64,000 bases of DNA from Flammeovirga agarivorans (GCF_012641475.1 NZ_JABAIL010000003.1:994318-1058317); one strand, 5' to 3'; counted from the stretch's first letter, positions 26,338 through 36,360 are shown. Made by a program: numbers and translations. The notes: a model not told the origin generated them from the letters alone.

Positions 26338-27273
26338 TTAGCGTGCATCACCATAACGGCTATCTACGTAGGCTAACATTTCGCTTGGTTTTAAAGATTG
26401 GCTAGAGTTTCCCATTCTTACATAAAAAGCTTCATCACCATCTCTTGTCATAAATACAGGTCTGGCAGATGGGTCACATTTAACAACCATCACCTGCTCT
26501 CCTTTTAGCATCACAACAGAGGTGTGGATAAACTGTGCAAGGTCAGCTCCAACGTATTGTTTGACTAAATTATGCCAATGCAACATTAATTTATCCTCAT
26601 TTTTAAAAGCATCTGGCTTAAGTCCTATTGGTTCTCCATCATCATTTACACCAATAAATAGTGTTCCGCCATGACCATTTAAGAAGGCTGCAATACTTTT
26701 TAAACATTGATTTTCAATTCGAGGCTCATGCTTTTTTGTATATAGGTTAAATCTTAAAGTAGACTTAAATTCTACATTTTCACTCTCTCCTTTGGCAATT
26801 AAATCTAAAAGTTCTTGTTCTTTTGAACCTTCTTCATGTTCACCGCCATTTAGTGTTAATTGAGCGATTTGTTCTTTTAATTGCTTTTGATGAACAGACA
26901 TCTCTATTCTAGGCTTGATGCGAGATTTGACAATATCTGGATCAAATGGTTTTGTGATATAATCTGAGGCACCCAATGAAAAACCTTTCTTCTCATCTTC
27001 CGGGTCCACTTTTGATGTTAAGAAAATAACACTGATATGTGATAATTCTGGATCAGCCTTTAATTGTTCAAGCACTTCATAGCCATCCATTTCTGGCATT
27101 ACAATATCTAATAAAATAAGATCTGGTTGTGGTGAGGACTTTGCTAAATCTAAAGCTCTTTTACCATTTAATGCTACTTTAATTTTATATTCATCACCTA
27201 GAAGTCCTCTTAGAATATCAATATTTTCAGGGGCGTCATCTACAATTAGGATACAATTTTTTTTGTCTGTCAT
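26338..27273 (-). CDS. Response regulator fused to an AlbA_2 (Schlafen-like) domain
   Basis: 311 residues. Receiver domain at about 6-125 with D12/D13, phosphoacceptor Asp56 in LILLDIVMPEMDG and Lys in ITKPFD. After a short helical linker, residues about 160-285 match the AlbA_2/AAA_4 Schlafen-type domain (PF04326): GESENVEFKSTLRFNL, then SIAAFLNGHGGTLFIGVNDD and a late DGDEAFYVRMGNSS. AlbA_2 domains are linked to nucleic-acid binding or processing, and usually sit next to winged-helix rather than receiver domains. It is first in the operon with the hybrid kinase, so phosphorylation probably controls the AlbA_2 output. No conventional DNA-binding domain is seen. Confidence 0.88.
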   Translation of the reverse strand: MTDKKNCILIVDDAPENIDILRGLLGDEYKIKVALNGKRALDLAKSSPQPDLILLDIVMPEMDGYEVLEQLKADPELSHISVIFLTSKVDPEDEKKGFSLGASDYITKPFDPDIVKSRIKPRIEMSVHQKQLKEQIAQLTLNGGEHEEGSKEQELLDLIAKGESENVEFKSTLRFNLYTKKHEPRIENQCLKSIAAFLNGHGGTLFIGVNDDGEPIGLKPDAFKNEDKLMLHWHNLVKQYVGADLAQFIHTSVVMLKGEQVMVVKCDPSARPVFMTRDGDEAFYVRMGNSSQSLKPSEMLAYVDSRYGDAR

Positions 27274-27391
27274 AGTTTTTGAAAAAAATCTGTGTGTCGT
27301 GATTTTAAAAGTAACAGTATTTGTAATTATTTGAAAATTTATATCCTAAAAATATATTCTAATGTAGTATTAGTTGTCATTTTCAATGAAA

Positions 27392-27428
27392 GCAAAAAAA
27401 GCCTTCCAAGGTTTTCTTGAAAGGCTTT
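27392..27428 (-). terminator. Terminator of the MuiA-like gene
   Basis: AAAGCCTTCCAAG (27398-27410) pairs, with one mismatch, with CTTGAAAGGCTTT (27416-27428); T7 tail on the minus strand. Confidence 0.8.
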
Positions 27429-27432
27429 TCGA

Positions 27433-29238
27433 TTATTCTAAAATAACATTATTCGATTTTGGATATTTCACTGCATATCGAACTATTAGTTCTTTCACCT
27501 CGTTAGGCTTCAATTTAATTTTCCAACTGAGTTTACCTGTATCTGTTTCCTGAACTGCATTAGATATATCGATCAATTCAACTTGAATTTCCTTCTTCTG
27601 AGAAACAGGTATCTGATCAAAAATAGACGCTTCTATTTCATAATTTTTATTATTCCTAACTGTAATCTTGTAGGCAATAGTCTCTCTCTTATTAGATCCT
27701 ATAGCTTTCGATTCTTCATACTCACTTAGCTTTTCTCTTTTTATGGAAATATTATTGTCCACACCGAAAGAAATATCTAGAGTATCCGTAAGATTATCTG
27801 TTTTAATCCTTGTTTTCCCTACATAAGCATTGTCCATATAAATACTAGCTTGCCCAGAAATTAGATCGTATTTAGACCAATCTGTTAATTGCCCAACTAG
27901 ATATACATGTTCTGATAACTTCGGTACTGCTTGGTAGGTAAATGATGCTGGGACTTCTTTTTGTTTATACATCAATGTTTTTGAACGGTAATCTGATTGT
28001 ATTGTGTGTTTATTAGCCAATACAAACTCAGATGCTGTCTCATTCTGGGCAGAGATCGTTTTGTATGCTCCATTCCCATTTCCTTTCGTATTGACAATGA
28101 CTACACCGTTTGCTCCTCTAGAACCATATATTGCAGTAGATGATGCATCTTTTAATACCTCTAATGATTCTATTGAATTTTTATCAAGGTAGTCAATGTC
28201 ATTTTTAACTTCTCCATCAACGATATACATTGGTTCCTGAGCACTTGTTGAATTTGTTCCTCTGATTCTAATACTCTTTTTTAATTCAGGTGCTGCTGCC
28301 ATTGTTAATTCTTCAGTCGCCATATCATCGGCGGAACCACCCCAACCATCAGCATATCCCCAATCTCCTTTTTCTTCATATTTTGGAGTATAATTCACAT
28401 AAAAAGGGTCCAAATAAGGCATAGTACCAGATACATGTTGTTTTGCCGTTGACAAGACCAAATGTACATCTTTCCAATCTACATCTGTTGTCTGAGTGAT
28501 AATCGCTTTGTATGTAATACTCATTGGCTTATCTGCTCCATTATACCTTAAATCGTAAGAAGGATACCAACTAGCTCGCTTCACTCTGTAAGAAAACTTA
28601 AGATCCATATTACCACTTTGCTTGGCTTCATAACTTACCTTGATTACCCCTGAAACCTCATTATTGTTTGAAATATCTCTTAGTTGACGTTGAAGTTTTC
28701 CTAACTCTTCATTTTTCTTATTAATTGATCTCTTTTGTTTTAATTGTTGAAGAGATAACGTTTCCAATTGTTGACCATAATATGCATTATAGTTCTGAAA
28801 AGTCGTAGACGTGATGTCCTTACTAGATATTTCTTTATTAGATTTTAAAAAGTCCAATTTATCCTCTGTGATTTTTAATTTCACACGCTCTTCTTCTAAT
28901 TGACTTTTTAATCCTTCAATTTTCTGTTGAATTGATTCAATTTGATCATTGGTTTCTACTTGAGATACATAATCTTTTTCAAATTGGACATTCAAAATCA
29001 CAAAATCAGAATTACCCGTTACTCTAATACTTTCAGAATTAATATGAGAAGACAATCCTTTTAATAACAAATCGTGACGTCCTTTTTCATAATTGATCTT
29101 TATAGATCGATCAATTTGTGCACCGTTTGTGAAAACTGTGACTTGGTTAATAGTTGATGATTTGGATTGAGCAAAAATATTTTGAAATACAAATACTAAA
29201 GCTATGGATAATAGTACGGTTATTTTTTTCATAAACAA
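27433..29238 (-). CDS. MuiA-family (DUF4140/DUF4139) protein with a TonB-plug-like insert
   Basis: 601 residues (a start two codons later, MKKITVLL, is equally likely). Signal peptide ending FAQ (residue 24), N-terminal DUF4140 beta domain, long coiled coil (about 95-190), then the DUF4139 domain of the mucoidy-inhibitor A family (SGVIKVSYEA, RASWYPSYDLRY, DVDWKDVHLVLSTA). At about residues 322-385, in the linker between the two halves of DUF4139, sits a segment typical of SusC plug domains: RIRGTNSTSAQEPMYIVDG and AIYGSRGANGVVIVNTKG. The same pattern appears in the SusC protein at 56238. No barrel follows, so this is a borrowed module. Cell-envelope role, mechanism unknown. Confidence 0.85.
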   Translation of the reverse strand: MFMKKITVLLSIALVFVFQNIFAQSKSSTINQVTVFTNGAQIDRSIKINYEKGRHDLLLKGLSSHINSESIRVTGNSDFVILNVQFEKDYVSQVETNDQIESIQQKIEGLKSQLEEERVKLKITEDKLDFLKSNKEISSKDITSTTFQNYNAYYGQQLETLSLQQLKQKRSINKKNEELGKLQRQLRDISNNNEVSGVIKVSYEAKQSGNMDLKFSYRVKRASWYPSYDLRYNGADKPMSITYKAIITQTTDVDWKDVHLVLSTAKQHVSGTMPYLDPFYVNYTPKYEEKGDWGYADGWGGSADDMATEELTMAAAPELKKSIRIRGTNSTSAQEPMYIVDGEVKNDIDYLDKNSIESLEVLKDASSTAIYGSRGANGVVIVNTKGNGNGAYKTISAQNETASEFVLANKHTIQSDYRSKTLMYKQKEVPASFTYQAVPKLSEHVYLVGQLTDWSKYDLISGQASIYMDNAYVGKTRIKTDNLTDTLDISFGVDNNISIKREKLSEYEESKAIGSNKRETIAYKITVRNNKNYEIEASIFDQIPVSQKKEIQVELIDISNAVQETDTGKLSWKIKLKPNEVKELIVRYAVKYPKSNNVILE

Positions 29239-30139
29239 ATAGTTAATCGTATGAAATTATCTGATGAATGATAACATGTTTTTTAGTAAGACATCCTATT
29301 ATCTACAATAGCCGTACTAGATAAGATATTTTAACTTTTATTTCATCTTAACTTAATTTAGACTCACTTCATGTAAAGGCATAAAAAGTTTTGTATTTGA
29401 AATGCAACTTTGAACATTCATTATCAATCAGAAATAAAGTTATTACCCTTGTTTGGATCCAGATTTAATCAACTTCACTCGAACAAGATTTTCAAATAAT
29501 AGAGTTTACAAAAAGATGTCTAAGGGAGAGAAAAACGATTTTCTAATATTATGAGATAAGAATACCCTCTTATAGATATCTAATGTATAAGAGGGTACCA
29601 TATATATTATCTATCATAAAAAAAGAGCAATCTTCATAATATGAGTTCACTTTATGCAAATGGTAAAGAAGGCATGAACAAATATCGTTTTTATTGAAGA
29701 TTACTCTAATCGCTGATAGTCACCAGTTACATTATTAAATCCAGCATTAAATAATACTATTATAAATTTCTCTTTATAAAAATGGGAATTAATTGAAATA
29801 GAAGACATCTATTTCAAAAGAGTATATAGATAGCAATATTTTCAGGTTATCGAGATATTTGTCACATATAAAAAACGTTACAAATATTTCAATAGTCACA
29901 TTCTTTTATTTAATAATTCTCATTCATTCTGATGTAATTTTAAACATTTGATAAAGATTGAACAAACGAAAAGCCGTTTATTTTATAACATCTCACCCAA
30001 AGTATTAAAAATCAGTAATTTAATTTTTTAAAATATTTTTAAGTACACTGATTACCAACAAAATAAAACATTGTACACTAAGTTATGAGCAGTGACAAAT
30101 AACTATAAAAATTAGGATTATTTAGTTCAACTTATTGAT
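29239..30139. other. 901-bp gene-poor region with several hairpins
   Basis: No ORF above about 20 codons is convincing. Inverted repeats seen: a 12-bp perfect stem at 29563-29574/29586-29597; a 13-bp stem (one G-U) at 29624-29636/29695-29707 with a 58-nt loop; a 10-bp stem at 29793-29802/29808-29817; and ATATTTGT/ACAAATAT around 29852-29887. The loop of the second contains an 18-codon frame starting at 29641, probably chance. It may hold a long 3' UTR of the gene at 30140 or a small RNA. Confidence 0.45.
29617..29707 (-). terminator. Possible long-loop terminator on the minus strand
   Basis: On the minus strand AGAGTAATCTTCA (29707-29695) pairs with TGAAGATTGCTCT (29636-29624), followed by T8. 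The 58-nt loop is long for a terminator, so confidence is low. Confidence 0.35.
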
Positions 30140-32041
30140 TTAATTTACAACAATCTTTTCTGTATGGGTATTGATACCATTAGAAACTCTTAGAAGATAA
30201 ACCCCACTTGTTGAAACCTCAGGAACTTTATATACTCCAATATTATTAAGTTCAGTATTCTCTATAATTATTTCATGAGAAATCACTCTCCCTTGTTGAT
30301 CATAAAAAACACCAACAACAGGATATTCTGTATTTGCCTCTTGAATTACTACTTTTAATTCATCTCCATTAGTTGATACTGTAGGGTATACATGACATGA
30401 GAAACCAAACTGATCGGCTACAAAAGAAACGATACCAAAATATTCTACTTTACCATCAAAATCATATTGAGCTAGTCTATAATAAGTACCAGATTTTCCT
30501 TCATCCAAGAATTCGTACTTCAACTGAGTATTGCTATTGCCGGCTGCTTCCACTCTACCTATCTTTTGCCAATCTCTTCTATTGTTTGAAGCTTCTACAT
30601 CGAAATGAGATGCATTTAATTCAGAAGCTGTAGACCATAATAACAAATGTCCTGTATCTGTATTTTGGCCTTTAAAGTAAATTAATTCGACAGGTAAATC
30701 TGGAACACCATCGTCTACACCATTACAAACATCATTTGGAGCATCAGCATTACCACAACCACAACCACCCATTACTCCTATATAACCACAGTTATAAATC
30801 TTATCACTGTAAGAACACTCAAATAGTAAATTTCCTTCTACTAATATTTTCCCTCCATCTAAATTATTATGATCAAAATCTGGGTCAGATACATGATCTA
30901 CATACTTACAATCGACATCAGAACCACACATATCAATCTCTATTCCAGGACCTAATTCTAAATCTCCTTTGATATAAAGAACTCCACATATCACTAATTT
31001 AATATGCCATGATTCATAGGCCTTAAATGTTTCACCTACATCTAGACGTCCATTATCTCCAACTTTTATAATAGCAGTTGATGTACCCGTAATTTGTACC
31101 TTCTTCCCAAGGCTCATATAACCTTGTATGTCTATTACGTCTCCGTTACTAAAACCTTTTACCGTTGTATAATTACCTTTTAGGTCTATAGAACTGCCTT
31201 CATAACTTCTAATGGTACAACTTTCAGTGGTAATTATATTCCCTTCAAAGTAGGCTTCTGCATTTGCATTCGTATCATTTTCTTCACCTACCTTTATTTC
31301 CATATTGTTATTTACCGTAATATCACTACCAATAAAAATATATGAACTTCCTTTTAATTCAATTAAATCACCACCTGAATAACCTGTAGATGAGTAGGTT
31401 CCAGTAATCGTTAATTCTGATAAACCAGATTGCTTAATTGTTGATGCCGAATTTCTATTATCTAAATTACCTAACACTTCTAACTTACTATTATCTTCCA
31501 TAGTGATATTTAAACCACTAGTGCTTATCAAATCTCCATTTATTTCAAAAACACCATTATCCTTTTGGTAAATTGTTACAAATTGATTTGATGAATAGAT
31601 TTGACCTGTTGAGTAGATTTGCCCATCACCCTCTACTGTAAACGTAAGATCTTGATTCGTCACACCGTCATAAATGGTTACATCACCTTTAACTTTTACT
31701 TCTATTTGATTGTAAGAATCTGTCCTAAAACCGATTGACCCTTTACCATCTTCTAAAAAGTTAATACTTGCAGTTTTAGAATTAAACTTTGATCCATAAA
31801 ATAAAAAATTACCTTTTTGTGAAAGGTCAAAATCGATACTTAACTCAGCTCCTTTATCAAGGAAAAATATATCTCCTGATTGTGGTATATTACCATTATT
31901 AGTCCAATAAACATCCCAGTCATTTGAGCTGTTAAATTGCATATCACTATCAATCACAAATGTATCTTGTGCATTAATGGTAATTGATATAAATAGGAAT
32001 AGAAGTATAAAATGAAGTTTTGATTGATAACCGTTTAGCAT
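30140..32041 (-). CDS. Large secreted T9SS surface protein, beta-helix-like
   Basis: 633 residues. Signal peptide to about residue 24 (INAQ). Residues about 40-440 are a run of short beta strands with recurring G-(N/D)-hydrophobic turns (VKGDVTIYDGV, VEGDGQIYST, LEVLGNLDNRNS, IYIKGDLELGP-type segments), consistent with a right-handed beta-helix/polymorphic-repeat surface structure. A Cys- and Asp-rich segment follows (CDC, GGCGCG). The last ~180 residues hold the LPVELIYF...LLLWSTASELNASHFDV module and a type A T9SS sorting domain ending HTEKIVVN. Shares that C-terminal architecture with the protein at 21824. Probably cell-surface or secreted; ligand unknown. Confidence 0.8.
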   Translation of the reverse strand: MLNGYQSKLHFILLFLFISITINAQDTFVIDSDMQFNSSNDWDVYWTNNGNIPQSGDIFFLDKGAELSIDFDLSQKGNFLFYGSKFNSKTASINFLEDGKGSIGFRTDSYNQIEVKVKGDVTIYDGVTNQDLTFTVEGDGQIYSTGQIYSSNQFVTIYQKDNGVFEINGDLISTSGLNITMEDNSKLEVLGNLDNRNSASTIKQSGLSELTITGTYSSTGYSGGDLIELKGSSYIFIGSDITVNNNMEIKVGEENDTNANAEAYFEGNIITTESCTIRSYEGSSIDLKGNYTTVKGFSNGDVIDIQGYMSLGKKVQITGTSTAIIKVGDNGRLDVGETFKAYESWHIKLVICGVLYIKGDLELGPGIEIDMCGSDVDCKYVDHVSDPDFDHNNLDGGKILVEGNLLFECSYSDKIYNCGYIGVMGGCGCGNADAPNDVCNGVDDGVPDLPVELIYFKGQNTDTGHLLLWSTASELNASHFDVEASNNRRDWQKIGRVEAAGNSNTQLKYEFLDEGKSGTYYRLAQYDFDGKVEYFGIVSFVADQFGFSCHVYPTVSTNGDELKVVIQEANTEYPVVGVFYDQQGRVISHEIIIENTELNNIGVYKVPEVSTSGVYLLRVSNGINTHTEKIVVN

Positions 32042-32240
32042 AATCTCTAGATATTAATAGTGTTGTAACATAGTTACATCTTATTTCATCCTGATGCTTA
32101 ATTAGCAGTGTTAATGTGAGTGAAGGTCAATTCACTTTAACATTGTTTATCAAACTCTTCTAACTACAATAGAGAAAGGTCAGATTCAATAAAAAACCTG
32201 TACTTACCTAACTTGTTCTAAATATTTTAGTTTAAAACAT

Positions 32241-33116
32241 CTATTGAGATATCTTATCAATTTTTGGAGTAGCCCCTTTTTGGGTACACACATAAGCTGA
32301 TAGTTCCACTGCTTTTTGATGTGTCTCTATGATCGGTTCATTATTTAATATCCCTATTACTAATCGAGCAGTAAAAGAATCTCCTGCCCCGACTGTATCT
32401 ACAACGTTTACCTTTGGTGTACTTAAATAGGATGTCTCATTTTTTGTCACCAAATAACTTCCTTCTTCTCCTTTTGTTAAAGCCACCATATCAATAGAAA
32501 ATCTTTCGATTAGGTGATGACAAAATTGCTCTTCATCCAAAAGGTTAACATCTAGGAGTTCAGCAACTACCAATACCTCTTCTTCATTGATTTTAAGAAC
32601 ATTGCATTGGTTTAAAGAGGACTCGATACAATCCTTATTATAATAATGTTGTCTTAAGTTTATATCAAAAACCTTTATACATTCTTTCGGAACTGTATTT
32701 AATACTTGTTCAATAGCTTTTCTAGAAACATCATTCCGCTGGGCAAGTGTTCCAAAGCACAAAGCGTCAGCATTTACTAATGCTTCCTCAGTTTCTTTAT
32801 TTATTTTTATTTCATCCCAAGCTACAGGTTCACATATCTCATAAGAAGGTAAACCTTTATCATCTACGGTAACCGCTACAGTTCCTGTTGGAAATTCTGA
32901 ATATGAAATAAAATTTCGGATACCCAGATTATTAATTTCATTTACTAAGTCTTTTCCTATCTGATCATCTCCTATTGATGTAATAATTTTCCCGTTAGCC
33001 TCAAGCTGTTTTGCATGGTAAGCAAAATTGATGGGAGCACCACCTAATTGTTTCCCTTCTGGAAAGATATCATATAATGCCTCTCCTATTCCAAAAATGT
33101 TTAGTTCTTTTTTCAT
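32241..33116 (-). CDS. PfkB-family carbohydrate kinase, fructokinase-like
   Basis: 291 residues, cytoplasmic. Ribokinase/PfkB fold: substrate-binding start GIGEALYDIFPEGKQLGGAPINFAYH (GG dipeptide near residue 25), and the C-terminal signature DTVGAGDSFTARL with the catalytic Asp in GAGDS. The GAPxNFA motif and length are closest to bacterial fructokinases (sugar + ATP to sugar phosphate); the exact sugar is not proven. Its promoter region (33117-33413) is shared with the divergent secreted alpha-amylase. No T-tailed terminator is visible downstream. Confidence 0.88.
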   Translation of the reverse strand: MKKELNIFGIGEALYDIFPEGKQLGGAPINFAYHAKQLEANGKIITSIGDDQIGKDLVNEINNLGIRNFISYSEFPTGTVAVTVDDKGLPSYEICEPVAWDEIKINKETEEALVNADALCFGTLAQRNDVSRKAIEQVLNTVPKECIKVFDINLRQHYYNKDCIESSLNQCNVLKINEEEVLVVAELLDVNLLDEEQFCHHLIERFSIDMVALTKGEEGSYLVTKNETSYLSTPKVNVVDTVGAGDSFTARLVIGILNNEPIIETHQKAVELSAYVCTQKGATPKIDKISQ

Positions 33117-33413
33117 AGAGTTAAGATAGTCATCTATTTTTCTTCAATCTAATCTTTAATAAAATAAAGTTTTATAGAAAAGATAAAAACATCCTTAACG
33201 AGTAAAAATAAAACACATAAAAACCTGTTTAAGTGATACTTACAACGTTCCATTACATGAATCGGTACGCCCCAAAAAGTCATTTGCACCAAGTTTTATA
33301 ATATGGTACGATTTACACTTATTCATTTCGTAACATTGTAAAACTAACTCAGATGAATCAACCAGCGACATATCATCTGGTATACTTAATTATTACAATA
33401 CTTATTTTTTGAA

Positions 33414-36308
33414 ATGAAAATGAAGACAACTCTACTAATGAGATCCTCTGTTATTTTTTGGATCATTTGTCTAATGAACTATCATACAGCGAGTGCTCAA
33501 CAAGGAGGCCGTAGTGATGTTCTATTACAAGGATTCCACTGGGAAGCTGCTGACCCAGCCAAAAAGGATTGGTGGCAAAATCTAGATAGTAAAGTCGGTG
33601 AAATATCAAACGCAGGGTTTGATGCCATTTGGTTACCACCTCCATCAGATGCAGCTGATAGAGCAGGATACTTACCAAGAAAATGGTATGACTTGAATTC
33701 GAACTATGGTACTGAAGCGGAACTAAGAAGCTTAGTACAAAATTTAGGTAACAACAATGTACAAGCCATCGCTGATATTGTTATTAACCATCGTGTTGGA
33801 TCTACTGGATGGGCTGATTTTACAGAACCATCATTGGGTGGATGTTCTTCTATTTGTGCCGATGACGAAGTCAACTGGAGCGAATATTCTACTGAGCAAG
33901 GTGCCGCTTGTGGTGATAATGACTCAGGTACACAATATGAGGCTGCAAGAGATTTAAACCATAACTCATTCACTGTAAGGGATGAAATTAAAAAATGGAT
34001 GAACTGGCTAAAAAATGATGTCGGTTTTGATGGATGGCGTTATGATTTTGTACATGGTTTTAATGCATACTATTTTGCTGAATACAATAATGCAACGAGT
34101 CCATATATTTCAATTGGTGAACAATGGAAACCTTACAATGAAATTACTGCATGGTTGGATGGTGCTCAAAATACATCTTCAGCTTTTGACTTTCCATTAA
34201 AGTATACTTTACATGATGCAGTAAGAGGTAATTATAATTACCTAAACGGATTACCAAGTTTATTAGGAACAAGAGGATCACAGGCTGTAACATTCTTAGA
34301 AAATCATGATACAGAACCTGTAAGATCGGAATACGGTAATAACTCATTCCCTAACAATCCTTCAGATAACTCAACCTTACTTCAAGGTTATGCTTATATC
34401 CTGACTCACCCAGGTATCCCAGTAGTTTTCTACTCACACTTCTTTGACTATGGTATTAAAGATGCTTTAACTGAGATGATTCAGGTCAGAAAAGATAATG
34501 GAATTACAAACACAAGTTATGTTCAAGTTGAAGGAGGAAACGACAATTCATATTACGCAGCTATTATCGATAATAAAGTAGCCATGAAAATTGGTGGTGG
34601 AAATTGGTCACCAGGAAATGGTTGGAACTTAAAAACATCAGGTCCAGGATATGCCATTTGGGACAAAGGGCCTGTTGTTACTCTACCAACATTAACATTA
34701 AATTCTCCTAGCGGGAATCATTCAGATGGGTGTGCGACAGTTTCTCTAACAGCTTCAGAAGGTACTATCTACTACACAACAGATGGTAGTACTCCAAATA
34801 GTAATAGTTTAGTGTATACTAGTGCTATAGAAGTATGTGGTCAAGTTGGAGAAACAAAAACTGTGAAAGCTATTGCAATCAATGAAAATGGGTCATCAGA
34901 TTTAGTAGAAGGCGTGTATACTTTTAATGAAGCTGCAAGTATGACAGTTTATTTTAAGCCCAACTGTTCCAACCCAGGTATTTATTTCTGGGGAGTTGTA
35001 GATGGTGATCAAACTACAACATGGCCTGGGGAAAATATGCAACCTTCAGCTAAATACGATGGATTTTATGAGTTTACTATTGAAGGTTCTTGTAGTAACC
35101 TAATACTACTTTGTGGAAGTACTAAAATCACAGGCGATGAAATGAATGTGTGTGGGGATGTATGGTATGACAATGGTTGGGTAGCTGAACCTGTGCCTGA
35201 TACACCAGATACAAGTACTCCATCCATCACAATTTCTCCAAATGGTGGAACACATGATGGCGAAGTTTCTATTACTTTAACAGCTACAGATGACCGAGAT
35301 AATTCTCCTTCGATATTTTACTCTACAGATGGTTCTACTCCATCAATACAAGCAACTTCATCTGTAACATTTACATTAACAGAAAGTGCTACGGTAAATT
35401 ATTATGCTATTGATGCTACAGGAAACCAAACCTCTACTGAAAGCTCGAACTTTGTAGTGAACCCATTACCAGAACCTAATGGCGGTTTTAAAGTTCATGT
35501 TCAAGGTTACAATTTGATTCACCATTGGGGAGCTTCTCCTACAGGTAGTGTTAGTAATACAGTGTGGCCTGGAGCTACAATGAATCTTGAAAATGGTTGG
35601 TATGTCTATGAATTCCCATCCAATGTAACCTCTTCTAATTTATTGTTCCATGATGGCAATGGAAACCAAACTGATGATTTCACTAGATCTTCTGATGGAT
35701 GGTACAAAGATGGACAATGGTACGATAGTGAACCTATAACTCCAGAACCAGCCGATGGTTTAACAGTACATTTCAAATCGAGTTGGGGAAATAGTACCAA
35801 AATTCATTATTGGGCGGCTTCCAATGGAGCAAGCAGTAATTGGCCAGGTGAATCAATGATCTCTGAAGGTAATGGTTGGTATCGTTATACTATTGAAGGG
35901 GCCACTTCTTCAAATCTATTATTCCATAATGGAAGTGGTGCTCAAACATCAGACTTAAACAGAACTGGCGAAGGATGGTATAAAGATGGGCAATGGTATA
36001 GTTCAAATCCTGAGTCATCAAGTAGCAGGACTGTTAGTCAATCCCTAGACTTAGAAAAAGAGTTGCAACTGTACCCTACTGAAGTCACAAACGGATTTAC
36101 TATTGATATTCAACTTAGAGAAAATGCTGTTCTACATCTTCAAACATTTGATTTGAATGGTCAGGCAGTTCTTTCTCCAATACATAAAGCATTAACATTA
36201 GGCTCACATCAACTTAAAGTGAATACCCTTGATTTATCCCAAGGCTTATACATTGTGAAAGTACAAGCTGGGGATCAAATATATATTAGAAAAATCATTG
36301 TACGATAA
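33414..36308 (+). CDS. Secreted GH13 alpha-amylase with starch-binding modules and T9SS tail
   Basis: 964 residues. Signal peptide ending SAQ (about residue 29). GH13 barrel at about 35-400, closest to the plant-type GH13_6 group: region I DIVINHR, nucleophile Asp211 in GFDGWRYDFVHG, acid/base Glu236 in SIGEQWK, and Asp299 in FLENHDTEP. Downstream are chitobiase/FN3-type linkers (GTIYYTTDGSTPNS, PSIFYSTDGSTPS) and three CBM26-like starch-binding modules with YFW/HHWG/HYWA and WPGE(N/S)M motifs; the last two are close duplicates with GWYKDGQWY. A T9SS type A tail (LQLYPTEV... IYIRKIIVR) ends it. It hydrolyses internal alpha-1,4 bonds of starch outside the cell or on its surface. Confidence 0.95.
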   Translation: MKMKTTLLMRSSVIFWIICLMNYHTASAQQGGRSDVLLQGFHWEAADPAKKDWWQNLDSKVGEISNAGFDAIWLPPPSDAADRAGYLPRKWYDLNSNYGTEAELRSLVQNLGNNNVQAIADIVINHRVGSTGWADFTEPSLGGCSSICADDEVNWSEYSTEQGAACGDNDSGTQYEAARDLNHNSFTVRDEIKKWMNWLKNDVGFDGWRYDFVHGFNAYYFAEYNNATSPYISIGEQWKPYNEITAWLDGAQNTSSAFDFPLKYTLHDAVRGNYNYLNGLPSLLGTRGSQAVTFLENHDTEPVRSEYGNNSFPNNPSDNSTLLQGYAYILTHPGIPVVFYSHFFDYGIKDALTEMIQVRKDNGITNTSYVQVEGGNDNSYYAAIIDNKVAMKIGGGNWSPGNGWNLKTSGPGYAIWDKGPVVTLPTLTLNSPSGNHSDGCATVSLTASEGTIYYTTDGSTPNSNSLVYTSAIEVCGQVGETKTVKAIAINENGSSDLVEGVYTFNEAASMTVYFKPNCSNPGIYFWGVVDGDQTTTWPGENMQPSAKYDGFYEFTIEGSCSNLILLCGSTKITGDEMNVCGDVWYDNGWVAEPVPDTPDTSTPSITISPNGGTHDGEVSITLTATDDRDNSPSIFYSTDGSTPSIQATSSVTFTLTESATVNYYAIDATGNQTSTESSNFVVNPLPEPNGGFKVHVQGYNLIHHWGASPTGSVSNTVWPGATMNLENGWYVYEFPSNVTSSNLLFHDGNGNQTDDFTRSSDGWYKDGQWYDSEPITPEPADGLTVHFKSSWGNSTKIHYWAASNGASSNWPGESMISEGNGWYRYTIEGATSSNLLFHNGSGAQTSDLNRTGEGWYKDGQWYSSNPESSSSRTVSQSLDLEKELQLYPTEVTNGFTIDIQLRENAVLHLQTFDLNGQAVLSPIHKALTLGSHQLKVNTLDLSQGLYIVKVQAGDQIYIRKIIVR

Positions 36309-36323
36309 TGATCTATACGGAAG

Positions 36324-36360
36324 AAAAAGAGGAGCTTATGGTTCCTCTTTTTTTATTTTT
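36324..36360 (+). terminator. Terminator of the alpha-amylase gene
   Basis: AAAAAGAGGA (36324-36333) pairs with TCCTCTTTTT (36343-36352), extending into a T-rich tail. Confidence 0.85.

Noticed and set aside
30397-30972. Two plus-strand open frames (78 codons each) opposite the T9SS surface protein
   Set aside because: Biased composition (many His, Tyr, Asn) arising from the reverse of the beta-helix gene; no start context.
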